Assembly (NCBI GenBank): GCA_003567615.1
Contig: PWZC01000470.1
Location: 1 to 22,405 of the forward strand
Direction of reading: 5' to 3'
DNA length: 22,405 nt
Source: Gemmatimonadota bacterium
Lineage (GTDB): Bacteria; Gemmatimonadota; Gemmatimonadetes; Longimicrobiales; Gaopeijiaceae
How positions within the stretch are numbered: position 1 is the first letter of the stretch; each line of letters opens with the position of its first letter. The translations under genes and the position numbers were made by a program. The notes beneath the pieces are model-generated. The model searched no databases. It was given only the letters and a program-made list of their open reading frames with translations, and was not told the origin of the DNA. Below, in pieces: positions 1 to 8,137 of the stretch.

Positions 1-252
1 AGCTTCCTGATCGATGTGTCCGGGCAGATTGAGCGCCGCTTCGAGGCCATGAGGTGCTTTGCTTCCCAGTGGGATGGAGCGACCGGGGCCGGAGAGGTGT
101 ATCCCGGAGGTTCCAGACCTCTGGAAGAGCAGGTTCGGGCCCAATTGGCCCACTACGGGTCACTGATCCGGGTTCCCTATGCCGAGCCGTTCTGGACGCG
201 GGAAGCGGTAGAGCTGCCGTCACTGGGATCGCTGGCCGTGTCGAGTTTCTGA
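1..252 (+). CDS. bshB1: Bacillithiol biosynthesis deacetylase BshB1, C-terminal fragment
   Basis: The frame is open from the first base and ends at a TGA at 250-252, so only about the last 83 residues are present. The visible part matches the end of BshB1-type zinc-dependent LmbE/PIG-L N-acetylhexosamine deacetylases: an SFLIDVSG segment, then a helix with ERRFEAM, and the closing LIRVPYAEPFW segment. The family removes the acetyl group from GlcNAc-malate, the second step of bacillithiol synthesis in the cytosol. The zinc-binding N-terminal motifs lie outside the window, so activity cannot be judged. The gene converges on the next gene with a 13-bp gap. A related LmbE-family deacetylase with another substrate cannot be excluded. 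Confidence 0.72.
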   Translation, partial: SFLIDVSGQIERRFEAMRCFASQWDGATGAGEVYPGGSRPLEEQVRAQLAHYGSLIRVPYAEPFWTREAVELPSLGSLAVSSF

Positions 253-265
253 TCCGGTCCCGCGT

Positions 266-652
266 TCAGCGGCAACGCACCTCCAGGAGGAGCCGTCGCC
301 AACTCGGCACCTCCGGGCCCGACGCCCGTAGGACGGATGCCGTCGCCCCGCCACCGCCCAGAAGCCAGGGCGCCAACCAGGCACCGATCTCCGAAGGGAG
401 ATGCCCCAGGGGTTCGCCCGATGCCAGGTGGACCCAGACGTCGGGTTCTTCCTGGCCCGGCGGATCGGGGATCAGCGCTACGGGGTCGCCGGGCTGAAGC
501 GTGGAAAGGTGGCGCTCCCGCCCGGCGAAGATGGTTCCGTGCACCGTAGCCCTGAATCGGGGGGGACGGCCGGGAGGGAAATGGGGTCGTTCGGACTCGA
601 CGCGTGACGGCATGGACCACAGGGGGAGAAGGAAGCGGCAGGGGACTCGCAT
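266..652 (-). CDS. Small HIRAN-domain-like protein
   Basis: Reads as 128 residues from an ATG at 652. An in-frame ATG at 613 gives 115 residues and would suit the candidate promoter at 656-684 better. Residues about 33-127 resemble a stand-alone HIRAN domain: a V-x-G-x-x-x-A-G start, the LQPGDPVALIPDP strand, an acidic EEPDVWVHL stretch where the family has its N-x-D-x-x-A-V segment, then GEPLGHLPSEIGAWLA, equivalent to the family's G-Y-I-P-r-x-x-A. HIRAN domains in helicases bind DNA 3' ends; small free-standing versions in bacteria have no firm function. No catalytic motif is visible. It is divergent from the cysteine desulfurase and convergent with bshB1. The domain call rests on pattern matching by eye. 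Confidence 0.6.
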   Translation of the reverse strand: MRVPCRFLLPLWSMPSRVESERPHFPPGRPPRFRATVHGTIFAGRERHLSTLQPGDPVALIPDPPGQEEPDVWVHLASGEPLGHLPSEIGAWLAPWLLGGGGATASVLRASGPEVPSWRRLLLEVRCR

Positions 653-655
653 CTC

Positions 656-684
656 ATCCTATCGGGTTCATACCCCGCTTCCAA
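656..684 (-). promoter_or_regulatory. Candidate sigma-70-type promoter for the HIRAN-like gene
   Basis: On the minus strand TTGGAA (684-679) and TAGGAT (661-656) are separated by 17 bases. Transcription would start near 649, inside the longest form of the downstream gene, which favours its ATG at 613. Neither hexamer is perfect, and chance matches are possible. Confidence 0.3.
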
Positions 685-710
685 GACAGCATCGATCGCG
701 AGGGCCGGCC

Positions 711-1907
711 ATGGACTACATCTATCTGGACCATGCCGCCTCCAGCCCGCTGAGGCCGGAGGTGAGGGCCGCCATGCGCGAGGTGGAGGAGAGCACCCCG
801 GGGAATCCGTCATCTCCCCACCGGTACGGACGGGAGGCGCGCGCCCGCCTGGACGAAGCCCGGCACCGCGTCGCAGGGGCCCTGGGGGCGGATCCCATGT
901 CCGTCGTCTTCGCGCGGGGAGGAACCGAATCGGACAACCTGGCCATACTCGGGTGGACCCGGTCCGTTCGGCGGACGGGTGGCCGGCCTCGACTCCTCCA
1001 CTCCGCCCTCGAGCATTCGGCCGTGGCGGCCGCAGCCCGGGAGGTGGAGGCCGAGGGCGGCCGGGTGGAGATCTTCCCGGTGGCACCGGACGGATCGGCT
1101 CGGTTGGACGACGCACTGGAGAGCCTGCGAGCCAACGCGACGGAGAACGGATCCGGCGACGTTTTCGGCGGACTGGTCTCGTGTTTGTGGGTGAGCCATG
1201 AGACGGGCCTGGTCCTCCCGATCGCGGAGGTGGCACACTGGGCGAGGGAGCGACGATTCCAGGTCCATGTGGACGGGGTCCAGGGCGTGGGTCGGCTGGA
1301 CCCGGTTCCCATCGTTGCTGCGGTGGACCTCTTCTCGCTGTCCGCCCGAAAACTCGGCGGACCACCGGGCATGGGGGTTCTGGTGGCAGGGCGCGGAGTG
1401 ACCCTTCATCCGACCCTCTTCGGAGGGGGCCAGGAGAATGGACTGCGCCCCGGCACGGAAGATGTGGCCGGCGCGGTGGGTACGGCAGTGGCGTTGGAAG
1501 CGGCCGTCAGCCAGCGGCAGGCCGAGTGGTCCCGGCTGGGGGCCCTACGCGACGCCCTCGAGGCCCGACTCCGGGAGGGGATTCCGGACCTCGTCATCCA
1601 TGGATCGGAAGGCCGCCGGACTCCCCACATCCTGAATGTGGGGATTCCGGGGGTTCCCCTGGATGTGTTGCCGGGCGCCCTGGACCTGGAGGGGGTGGCC
1701 GTCTCCGCCGGATCGGCCTGCCGGAGTGGGGCGACGGGTCCCAGTCCGGTCCTGGCTGCCCTGTACGGAGAGGCGCACGCCGTTCGGGTAGCCCCGCTCC
1801 GGATCTCCCTGGGGTGGAACACGCGGGCTTCTGAGGTGGAAGAGGCGGGATCCGTGATCATTCGGGTCGTAGAGGGTGTTCGCCGCGCCTTCGGCGGCCC
1901 CCTCTGA
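711..1907 (+). CDS. iscS: Cysteine desulfurase, NifS/IscS family
   Basis: A 398-residue PLP enzyme that takes sulfur from cysteine as a persulfide and releases alanine. The start at 711 gives the family's usual N-terminus (YLDHAASSPLRPEV), and GAGGG lies 6 bases upstream; the frame is open further upstream but that part is not family-like. Visible active-site features are the stacking His102 in LEHSAV, Asp188 in VDGVQ, the Schiff-base Lys214 in SARKLGGP, and the persulfide Cys337 in GSACRSG. The length and short Cys loop fit the group I (NifS/IscS) enzymes. mnmA starts 19 bp downstream, so the likely sulfur acceptor is the tRNA 2-thiouridine pathway, possibly also Fe-S assembly. No iscU-like scaffold gene is in the window, so NifS versus IscS is not resolved. 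Confidence 0.93.
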   Translation: MDYIYLDHAASSPLRPEVRAAMREVEESTPGNPSSPHRYGREARARLDEARHRVAGALGADPMSVVFARGGTESDNLAILGWTRSVRRTGGRPRLLHSALEHSAVAAAAREVEAEGGRVEIFPVAPDGSARLDDALESLRANATENGSGDVFGGLVSCLWVSHETGLVLPIAEVAHWARERRFQVHVDGVQGVGRLDPVPIVAAVDLFSLSARKLGGPPGMGVLVAGRGVTLHPTLFGGGQENGLRPGTEDVAGAVGTAVALEAAVSQRQAEWSRLGALRDALEARLREGIPDLVIHGSEGRRTPHILNVGIPGVPLDVLPGALDLEGVAVSAGSACRSGATGPSPVLAALYGEAHAVRVAPLRISLGWNTRASEVEEAGSVIIRVVEGVRRAFGGPL

Positions 1908-1926
1908 CCCCCTGCATGTGAGACCC

Positions 1927-3009
1927 ATGGCTGCGAATCGGATTCTGGTCGCCATGTCCGGAGGCGTGGATTCCTCGGTCACCGCCGCCTTGCTCGCCGA
2001 AGCGGGTCATGAGGTGGTGGGCGTCACCATGAAGACCTTCTGCTATCAGGATACGCCTGCCCACGGCCGGACCTGCTGCGGGCTGGACGGAATCATGGAT
2101 GCCCGTCGTGTGGCGGACGCCCTGGGAATCCCCCACTACGTCTTCGATGTGGAAGAAGAGTTCACCCGGGACGTCATCGACGACTTCGTGACCGAATACG
2201 CCCGGGGGAGAACGCCCAACCCCTGCGTCCGGTGCAACGCCAACACCAAGTTCGGCGATCTCCTTCGCCGCGGTCGGGCTCTGGGATGTGATGGCATCGC
2301 CACGGGTCACTATGTCCGCTCGTTTCGGGGAGACGATGGGCGGGCGGGTCTGCTGAGAGGTGTGGACCGAGCCAAGGATCAGAGCTACTTCCTCTGGGGC
2401 CTTCCACCGGAACTGCTGCCCCTGCTCCATTTCCCCCTGGGCTCCCTCACCAAGCCCCAGGTCAGGGAACGAGCCCGACAGCTCGAACTCGTCACGGCGG
2501 AGAAGCCCGAGTCGCAGGAGATCTGTTTTGTCCCCACCGGTGACTACCGGGATCTCCTCCGGAAGCGACTGACGCCCCGGCACCCGGCACTCGAGCCCGG
2601 TCCCATTCGCCACGTGGACGGCCAGCTCGTGGGCGAGCACTCCGGATATGCCGGCTTCACGGTGGGTCAGCGAAAGGGACTGGGAGGTGGATTCTCCGAA
2701 CCCCATTACGTGATCCGGGTGGAGCCGGAAACACGTACCGTTGTGGTGGGGCCCCAGGAGGCGCTGCGCTCGTCACGGGTGCTCGTAAACGACCTGAACT
2801 GGTTCCACGGGCCTCCTCAAGCCGGGGAACAGGTCCGGGTGCAGCTCCGTCATCGGGCACCGGACGTGCCGGCCCGAGTGGTCACGGTCGACGATTCGGC
2901 GCTCGAATTGACCCTGGCCACACCGCAGCTTGCCGTTACGCCAGGCCAGTCGTGCGCCGTGTTCCGGGAGGACGAGTTGGTGGGGGGAGGACGAATCCGG
3001 ACCGGTTGA
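1927..3009 (+). CDS. mnmA: tRNA-specific 2-thiouridylase MnmA
   Basis: A 360-residue protein that adenylates C2 of wobble uridine 34 in tRNA-Lys, -Glu and -Gln and replaces the oxygen with sulfur. The PP-loop SGGVDSS is at residues 11-17. The two catalytic cysteines are present: Cys100 in NPCVRCN and Cys200 in the SQEICFVP segment. The TGHYVR and DQSYFLWGL segments, typical of the family, follow in order, and the C-terminal beta-barrel region is complete. ATG 1927 was chosen because MAANRILVAMSGG matches family starts; a GTG at 1876 would overlap the upstream gene. It is in one transcription unit with the cysteine desulfurase that probably supplies the sulfur. The stop lies in a short inverted repeat. 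Confidence 0.95.
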   Translation: MAANRILVAMSGGVDSSVTAALLAEAGHEVVGVTMKTFCYQDTPAHGRTCCGLDGIMDARRVADALGIPHYVFDVEEEFTRDVIDDFVTEYARGRTPNPCVRCNANTKFGDLLRRGRALGCDGIATGHYVRSFRGDDGRAGLLRGVDRAKDQSYFLWGLPPELLPLLHFPLGSLTKPQVRERARQLELVTAEKPESQEICFVPTGDYRDLLRKRLTPRHPALEPGPIRHVDGQLVGEHSGYAGFTVGQRKGLGGGFSEPHYVIRVEPETRTVVVGPQEALRSSRVLVNDLNWFHGPPQAGEQVRVQLRHRAPDVPARVVTVDDSALELTLATPQLAVTPGQSCAVFREDELVGGGRIRTG

Positions 3010-3023
3010 CTTCCTGGAACCGG
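3002..3023. terminator. Inverted repeat between convergent mnmA and the 80-aa gene
   Basis: CCGGTT (3002-3007) and AACCGG (3018-3023) are perfect 6-base arms around a 10-base loop. The repeat spans the mnmA stop and sits in the 21-bp gap between two convergent genes, where a bidirectional terminator would be useful. There is no T-tract on either side, so intrinsic termination would be weak. Confidence 0.25.
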
Positions 3024-3030
3024 CACCCGA

Positions 3031-3273
3031 TCAGGACAGAGCCTCGGCCCGCTCCAGGATGGACAGAAGGTCGTGGGTGGGAGCGTTGTACACGACACCC
3101 CCAGGCGACCCCCAGCGTTCCAGTTCCTCAGGCAAGACCTCGGCTTCCAGACTCCGGGCCACCGGCGCATCCACATTGCGAAAGAGGATTCGCCCCGGAC
3201 CCGATGCCCGTTCACCTGAGGCCTGGGTCCAGACTTCCCAGCGGAGAAGGTCACGATCGGTCACGCGTCTCAT
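3031..3273 (-). CDS. Conserved-looking small protein of unknown function, dnaJ-linked
   Basis: An 80-residue protein from an ATG at 3273, preceded by a good ribosome binding site (GGGGAG, 6 bases upstream). The frame is open above this ATG into dnaJ, but that part is shadow sequence. The protein starts MRRVTDRDLLRWEVW and has an acidic, Leu-rich C-terminal helix; it has no signal peptide, membrane segment or cysteine. I do not recognise a family. It begins 46 bp after the dnaJ stop on the same strand, so it is probably the last gene of the grpE-dnaJ unit, which hints at a role near protein quality control. That link is only positional. Confidence 0.65.
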   Translation of the reverse strand: MRRVTDRDLLRWEVWTQASGERASGPGRILFRNVDAPVARSLEAEVLPEELERWGSPGGVVYNAPTHDLLSILERAEALS

Positions 3274-3319
3274 GGATGCTCCCCGGAAGTGGGTTTGAAT
3301 CGCTGGGAGATGGCGCCCT

Positions 3320-4456
3320 TCAGTGACGCATGTCCGCGGCTTCGGCGAAGGCTTCGAAGTGCTGTCGTTCCTCATCGGAAAGAGACGTGGGCACCTGGAT
3401 CCGGACCTCGACAAATTGATCCCCGGTCTTTCCGTCGAGATTCACGCCCTGGTTCCGGAGGCGGAACCGGGTTCCGCTCTGGGTTCCGGGAGGGATCCGG
3501 AGAACCACGTGCTTCCCCTCCAGCGTCCGGACCTTCACCCGGCTCCCCAGCACCGCCTGGGCCAGATTGATGGGAACCTGGACGTGGATGTCCAACCCGT
3601 CCCGGGTAAAGAATCGATGTTCCTTCACCTTGAAGACCAGGATGAGATCACCCGGCGGTCCGCCGCCGGGAGTCCGTTCACCCTTGCCACTGACCTTGAG
3701 GCGTGAACCGGTTTCCACGCCCGCCGGAACCCGCACCTCCAGCTTGCGTCGCTGGCGAACCATGCCGGACCCCCGGCAGAGCTGACATGGGGACTCCGGT
3801 ACGCGGCCCTTCCCAACACAGGCCGGACAGGGCCGGTTGACGGCGAATCCGCCCTGCCCGAAGGAGATGGATCCGGACCCGCCACACTCGCCACAGATTC
3901 GGTGACCCGTTCCCGGCGCCGCACCCGAGCCACCGCACCCGGCGCAGTCTTCGGTCACCGGCACCCGCAGCGTGACCTTCCCTCCGCGAGCCGCCACCTC
4001 AAAGCCAATCTCAACCTGGAGTTCGACATCGCGACCCCGGGTGGCGGCGGTTCCGGGGCCCGCCCCCCCGGTGGGCCCCTTCCGACTCCGGTCGAAGATG
4101 GAGCTGAAGAGGTCGCCCAATCCCCCCATCCCGCCCAGATCCTCGAAGGCGAATCCACCCGCCGCTTCGGACCTGGGATCACGGGACTCGCCACTCCATC
4201 GGGGACGCTCGCCGCCGCCGAGGCCAAAGGCACCCAGCCGCCGCATCTGGTCGTACTTCTTCCGTTTCTCCTCGTCGGAGAGGACCGCGTAGGCCTCCCC
4301 GATCTCCTGGAACCGGGACTGGGCGCTCTCATCCCCGGGGTTGGCGTCGGGGTGATACTGCTTGGCCAGCTTTCTGTAGGCTTTCCGGATCGCATCAGCA
4401 TCGGCATCAGGCGCGACGCCAAGCACCTCGTAGAAATCCCTGGACTGGGTACTCAT
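3320..4456 (-). CDS. dnaJ: Chaperone protein DnaJ (Hsp40)
   Basis: A full-length 378-residue type I Hsp40 that delivers unfolded clients to DnaK and stimulates its ATPase. The J domain covers residues 1-70 with the HPD motif at 35-37. A Gly-rich linker follows at about 75-140. The zinc region has four CxxC modules: Cys171/174, Cys188/191, Cys210/213 and Cys224/227, each in the usual CxxCxGxG context or close to it. The C-terminal client-binding and dimerisation domains end at 378. AGGAGG lies about 9 bases before the ATG at 4456. It follows grpE by 37 bp; dnaK is not in the window. Confidence 0.97.
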   Translation of the reverse strand: MSTQSRDFYEVLGVAPDADADAIRKAYRKLAKQYHPDANPGDESAQSRFQEIGEAYAVLSDEEKRKKYDQMRRLGAFGLGGGERPRWSGESRDPRSEAAGGFAFEDLGGMGGLGDLFSSIFDRSRKGPTGGAGPGTAATRGRDVELQVEIGFEVAARGGKVTLRVPVTEDCAGCGGSGAAPGTGHRICGECGGSGSISFGQGGFAVNRPCPACVGKGRVPESPCQLCRGSGMVRQRRKLEVRVPAGVETGSRLKVSGKGERTPGGGPPGDLILVFKVKEHRFFTRDGLDIHVQVPINLAQAVLGSRVKVRTLEGKHVVLRIPPGTQSGTRFRLRNQGVNLDGKTGDQFVEVRIQVPTSLSDEERQHFEAFAEAADMRH

Positions 4457-4493
4457 GGCCTGTCCCCTCCTACTCCGCCGACCCTGCTCCGCC

Positions 4494-5102
4494 TCACTCG
4501 TGGACTCTCACGCTGACCCGAGCGGGTCGCAGAAGGTGCCCCTTGAAGACAAAGCCCTTCTGGAAGACCTGCGCAACCTCTCCATCCTCATCCGGCGAAT
4601 CGGCGGGAACCCGCATCATCGCCTCCATGGCATTGGGATCGAACGTCTCGCCATGGGGATCCACCTCTTCCAACCCGGCGCCCATGAGGGCACGGCGCAG
4701 CTTCTGTTCCATGAGCCGCACCCCCTCGAGCACCGACTGTACGGTGGCCTGCTCCGGGTCCAGTGTGGCCACACGCTCGAAGTCATCCAGGACATCCAGG
4801 ATGCTCCCGACCAGACTCGCCTGAGCCCGGGTTCCGGCCTGACCCATTTCCGCATGGGATCGACGGCGGAAGTTGTCGAACTCAGCGGCAAGACGAAGAT
4901 GTCGGTCGTTCAGCTCCTCGAGCTCCCTGCCGAGGGCGCCCTCCGCCTCTCCGTCCACCGTGACGCCATCCGCCATGGACAGCGAATGTCCATCCTCGGT
5001 CGTGGTGGGGTCGCCGTCCGGCCCCCCGGTCGGCCCCGCCTCTTCGGCCTGAGACGATGGGGTCGCCGGGGATTCTTCCGTCGTTTTCCGGGATCTACTC
5101 AT
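4494..5102 (-). CDS. grpE: Nucleotide exchange factor GrpE
   Basis: A 202-residue protein that speeds ADP release from DnaK. ATG 5102 was chosen because the frame above it is low-complexity Pro/Arg sequence running into cinA; GAGGA lies about 10 bases upstream. Residues 1-55 are acidic, Gly/Pro/Thr-rich and probably disordered. A long helix at about 57-110 carries the typical RLAAEFDNFRRR segment, and the beta-wing at the C-terminus has GEVAQVFQKGF and ends LRPARVSV. A 98-bp gap to cinA contains a -10-like TATACT (5172-5167, minus) with no clear -35, so grpE-dnaJ may have its own promoter. No CIRCE operator and no hrcA are seen here. Confidence 0.95.
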   Translation of the reverse strand: MSRSRKTTEESPATPSSQAEEAGPTGGPDGDPTTTEDGHSLSMADGVTVDGEAEGALGRELEELNDRHLRLAAEFDNFRRRSHAEMGQAGTRAQASLVGSILDVLDDFERVATLDPEQATVQSVLEGVRLMEQKLRRALMGAGLEEVDPHGETFDPNAMEAMMRVPADSPDEDGEVAQVFQKGFVFKGHLLRPARVSVRVHE

Positions 5103-5200
5103 GGATCTGCTGTCCTCTTCAAAGCCAACGGCCCGTGGATGGTCCGTTCGTGGTCGAGTAACTGGGAGTATAGGGCTCAGTGGGGCAGCGGCCCAGTCCC

Positions 5201-6559
5201 CTACCCTGAACCTGGAACGGAAGGTACACTCCGCCCATGGGGGGGTTCGGTCGCCTCGGCTTCCAGGAACCGGTAGAGGAGGTGGAGTGCGTGCTGGGCC
5301 GCCCGCTCCCTCACCTCGGCACGGTGACCCGGAAACCTGATGCTCTCGGCCCGGCATCCCCCGTCATGGGACAGGGCAAACCAGACCGTGCCCACGGGCT
5401 TCTCCTTCGATCCTCCCCCAGGACCCGCCACGCCGGTGATGGCCACCCCTACCTGGGCCGGAACGACCCGTCGTACACCTCGGGCCATCTCCTGGGCAAC
5501 AGCCTCGTAAACGGCTCCGTGCGTCTCCAACGTCTTCTCGCCGACGGCAAGGACGTCGCGCTTCACCTCATCGGCGTACGCCACCACGCCACCCTGGACC
5601 CAGGCAGAACTTCCAGGTACCGACGTGAGACGCCAGAGAACCTCCCCTCCCGTGCAACTCTCGGCCAGCGCCACCGACCAGCCCCGAGCGGCCAGCCGCC
5701 GGCCCACGGCCGCAGCCAGGTCCGAGCCATCCTGGTCGTAGCGGTATGGGTCGAGGACCGGCTGGAGAAGGGATTCCACCCGCCCGACGCGTAGGTTGGC
5801 GTCGGGCCCGGACGCCCGGAGATTCAATTCCACGCCACGAAGAGAAGGTCGGTATGCCACCTCCACACCTCCATCACCCTCCCGGTCCAGAAGCGCCTCG
5901 ATCCGTCCCGCCAACTCCGACTCGGGAATGCCCGTCGTAAGGAGGATCCGGGTGGACGATGGGGAGAAACGGAACCCGAACGTTCGCCGGATCCTGGGCG
6001 CAGCCACCTGTCCAATCAGGTGCTTCATCTCGTCGGGCACACCGGGCAGAAGGAGGACCGCCGGAGGACTGTCACTCCGGGAAAAGGCCCCGTCCTGTGC
6101 GGTCTCGGGATGAAACCAGATGGCGGGTGCCGAACCACGCTGATTCATGAGCGCATCGGCGCCCTCGGGAACCAGGGCGATCCGGTGGTTGGTCGCCGGT
6201 AACTCGGGGAACCCCCTTGCCTCAAAACGCCTCCGGAGTTCCGCCAGGATCCCCGGGTCCTCACGGAGCTGGACACCCCAGGCCCGGACCACCGCCTCCC
6301 GGGTCCGGTCGTCCCTGGTCGGACCCAGACCTCCGGTCACCACGAGGAAGTCGGCACCCGAGCTTCCTCTTGCCAGTGCTTGGGCAATCACCTCCTCATC
6401 ATCACCCACGGACTCCAAGCCGACCACCAGGAATCCCATTTCGTGGAGGTGCTCAGCGAGCCAACGGGAGTTGCCGTCGAGACGCTCTCCGGAGAGGAGC
6501 TCATCGCCGATGGTCAGGATCCTCGCCCGGGGAGTACCCCCGGCTTCTGCAGGTTCCAT
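5201..6559 (-). CDS. cinA: CinA-family protein (MoCF domain plus NMN amidohydrolase-like domain)
   Basis: About 452 residues with two domains. The N-terminal molybdopterin-binding-like (MoCF) domain has GDELLSG and VTGGLGPTRDD. The C-terminal CinA domain (about 290-430) carries the AESCTGG active-site motif and the ITGVAGPGGG segment. In characterised members these domains give ADP-ribose pyrophosphatase and nicotinamide mononucleotide deamidase activity, used in NAD recycling. The ATG at 6559 overlaps the pgsA stop as TGATG; a GTG at 6562 would overlap it by 4 bases, and AAGGGA upstream could serve either. The coupling to pgsA is a common bacterial arrangement. A short Pro-rich tail follows the last helix. 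Confidence 0.93.
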   Translation of the reverse strand: MEPAEAGGTPRARILTIGDELLSGERLDGNSRWLAEHLHEMGFLVVGLESVGDDEEVIAQALARGSSGADFLVVTGGLGPTRDDRTREAVVRAWGVQLREDPGILAELRRRFEARGFPELPATNHRIALVPEGADALMNQRGSAPAIWFHPETAQDGAFSRSDSPPAVLLLPGVPDEMKHLIGQVAAPRIRRTFGFRFSPSSTRILLTTGIPESELAGRIEALLDREGDGGVEVAYRPSLRGVELNLRASGPDANLRVGRVESLLQPVLDPYRYDQDGSDLAAAVGRRLAARGWSVALAESCTGGEVLWRLTSVPGSSAWVQGGVVAYADEVKRDVLAVGEKTLETHGAVYEAVAQEMARGVRRVVPAQVGVAITGVAGPGGGSKEKPVGTVWFALSHDGGCRAESIRFPGHRAEVRERAAQHALHLLYRFLEAEATEPPHGRSVPSVPGSG

Positions 6560-7221
6560 CACGAGGATCCCTTACCTGCCGCTCCCGAAAAGAGGTAGCG
6601 ATTCTGCACCATGTAGACCCCCATGGAGTAGACCGTCAGCACCAGGGCCACCAGCAAGCCCAGACCCACCACCCCTCCGTGGAAAGGTTCCCAGAACCCC
6701 CAGAATTGGCTCCCCTCCCACCCCGCTTGTCCGGCGTGGAGGGCCAGGGCGTACCAGAGGAGAAGCGCACCGCTGAAGATGTTCTGCGTAAAGGCCTTGT
6801 ACTTACCGGACGGCCCTGCGGAGATGACGGCCCCACGGCGAGCCGCCCAACTTCGGAAGAGGGTGACAAAGAGTTCTCGACCAAAGATCACCAGAAGGAC
6901 CCAGAGCGGCATCGCTCCCCACCAGGGGATGTCCCAGATGGCCTCCGGGCGATGGGAGACCAGATAGAAAGGGATCATGGTCGCGGCCATGAGAAGCTTG
7001 TCCGCCAACGGATCGAGCAGCTTTCCCATATCGGTGATCAGCCCATGCTTTCGCGCCAGATAGCCATCCCAGAGGTCGGAGACAGCAGCCACCACGAAGA
7101 CGACGAAGGCGGCCAGGAAAACTCCGGCGCTGTGACCGAGGGCCAACACGAAAACCACCGGGCACGCCGCAATGCGCGCTACGGTGATGACGTTGGGGAG
7201 GTTGAATCGAGAGCCGGCCAT
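6559..7221 (-). CDS. pgsA: CDP-diacylglycerol--glycerol-3-phosphate 3-phosphatidyltransferase
   Basis: A 220-residue membrane enzyme that makes phosphatidylglycerol phosphate, the committed step to phosphatidylglycerol and cardiolipin. The CDP-alcohol phosphotransferase signature is complete: Asp49, Asp52-Gly53, Ala56-Arg57, Gly66, Asp70 and Asp74. Several hydrophobic helices flank it, and the N-terminus NLPNVITVARI is typical of PgsA. The sequence GPSGKYKAFTQN matches the substrate-recognition region of this subfamily. It follows mglA by 12 bp and overlaps cinA, so it is probably in a transcription unit with both. Another CDP-alcohol transferase of the same fold is possible but less likely. 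Confidence 0.92.
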   Translation of the reverse strand: MAGSRFNLPNVITVARIAACPVVFVLALGHSAGVFLAAFVVFVVAAVSDLWDGYLARKHGLITDMGKLLDPLADKLLMAATMIPFYLVSHRPEAIWDIPWWGAMPLWVLLVIFGRELFVTLFRSWAARRGAVISAGPSGKYKAFTQNIFSGALLLWYALALHAGQAGWEGSQFWGFWEPFHGGVVGLGLLVALVLTVYSMGVYMVQNRYLFSGAAGKGSS

Positions 7222-7233
7222 GAGGTCAGGAGG

Positions 7234-7812
7234 TCAACTGAGCGTTTTGACCACCTGCTTGCTCACCGCCTTCAGGGTTTCGAAAACCCCATCTCCCCTG
7301 ACCGCCACCCCCGGGAAATCCGGGACACCCATGGGATTCAACTCGCTCCGGAGCTCTTCCATGGATGCAATTTCCGGCATATCCCTCTTGTTGTACTGGA
7401 TCACGAAGGGAATCCGGGACAGGTCGTATCCGTAGGCCTCGATGTTCTCATACAGGTTGTGCATCGCCTCGATGTTCGCCTCCCGGCGGTGCATCTGTGA
7501 GTCGGCCACGAAGATGAGGCCATCCACCCCCTTCAGGATCAGCTTGCGGCTCGCATTGTAGTAGACCTGCCCCGGAACGGTATAGAGGTGGAACCGGGTC
7601 TTGAAGCCTCGGATGGACCCCAGGTCGATGGGAAGAAAGTCGAAGAAGAGAGTCCGATCGGCCTCTGTGGCGAGAGAGATCATCTTCCCCCGGGTACCCG
7701 GATCCACCTTGGAATAGACGTATTCCAGGTTGGTGGTCTTTCCCCCGAGCCCCGTCCCGTAATAGACGATCTTACAGTTGATCTCCCTGGCGGCGTAGTT
7801 GATCATCGACAT
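7234..7812 (-). CDS. mglA: MglA-type small Ras-like GTPase
   Basis: A 192-residue small GTPase; MglA sets the leading pole in gliding and twitching bacteria such as Myxococcus and also occurs in non-motile groups. The start at 7812 gives MSMINYAAREINCKIVYYG, the family N-terminus, with GGAGGTG 7 bases upstream. The P-loop is GTGLGGKT (residues 19-26). The G3 region reads TVPGQ with Thr78 instead of the usual Asp, a hallmark of MglA. The base-specificity motif is NKRD (141-144). The GTPase-activating partner MglB (Roadblock/LC7) is not next to it; the neighbours are a small membrane protein, 325 bp upstream, and pgsA downstream. A 325-bp upstream gap suggests its own promoter. Confidence 0.94.
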   Translation of the reverse strand: MSMINYAAREINCKIVYYGTGLGGKTTNLEYVYSKVDPGTRGKMISLATEADRTLFFDFLPIDLGSIRGFKTRFHLYTVPGQVYYNASRKLILKGVDGLIFVADSQMHRREANIEAMHNLYENIEAYGYDLSRIPFVIQYNKRDMPEIASMEELRSELNPMGVPDFPGVAVRGDGVFETLKAVSKQVVKTLS

Positions 7813-8137
7813 GGACGGCCACCTCCCCGGGGGCTCGAAACCGCTCCCTCCAGCGCGGCGGCCCACAAGCCGGAGCTCTCCAGTGGATTCCAACGAATCC
7901 GGACGCCTGATGCAATGGGAACAGCAGGAGGAAAACCAGTTAGCATCGTCCAACCAGGGTTCACGGGACTGGAGGCTCGGTGCGTGGACAGGGAACACCA
8001 CGTCCAACGGGGCCATGTCGTCGGAAGGAGTGCTAAACTGGCCCAGAGGCGGGAGCTAGGCAAGCCGCTTGACCGATGTCCCGGGGAAGGCCTTCCCCAG
8101 ACCCCGTGCCAGGGCCGGACCGAACCCACCTGGAGGT
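7813..8137. other. 325-bp intergenic region upstream of mglA
   Basis: No convincing gene in either strand; the open frames here have no family resemblance and no good start. It holds a perfect 16-base palindrome at 8083-8098 (GGGGAAGG followed by CCTTCCCC), about 40 bases after the stop of the upstream gene. This could fold as a GC-rich hairpin but has no T-tract. The mglA ribosome binding site is at the left end. I could not identify a convincing mglA promoter. Confidence 0.5.
8083..8098. terminator. GC-rich palindrome, possible terminator after the dnaX-recR unit
   Basis: The 16 bases form a self-complementary GGGGAAGGCCTTCCCC. As RNA it gives a 6-bp stem with a GGCC loop. It is positioned to end transcripts of the small membrane protein gene, but no run of T follows on the minus strand. 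Confidence 0.3.

Noticed and set aside
8028..8036. Perfect half of a CIRCE heat-shock operator (TTAGCACTC on the minus strand)
   Set aside because: The second half-site expected nine bases away is absent, and the site is upstream of mglA, not a chaperone gene.
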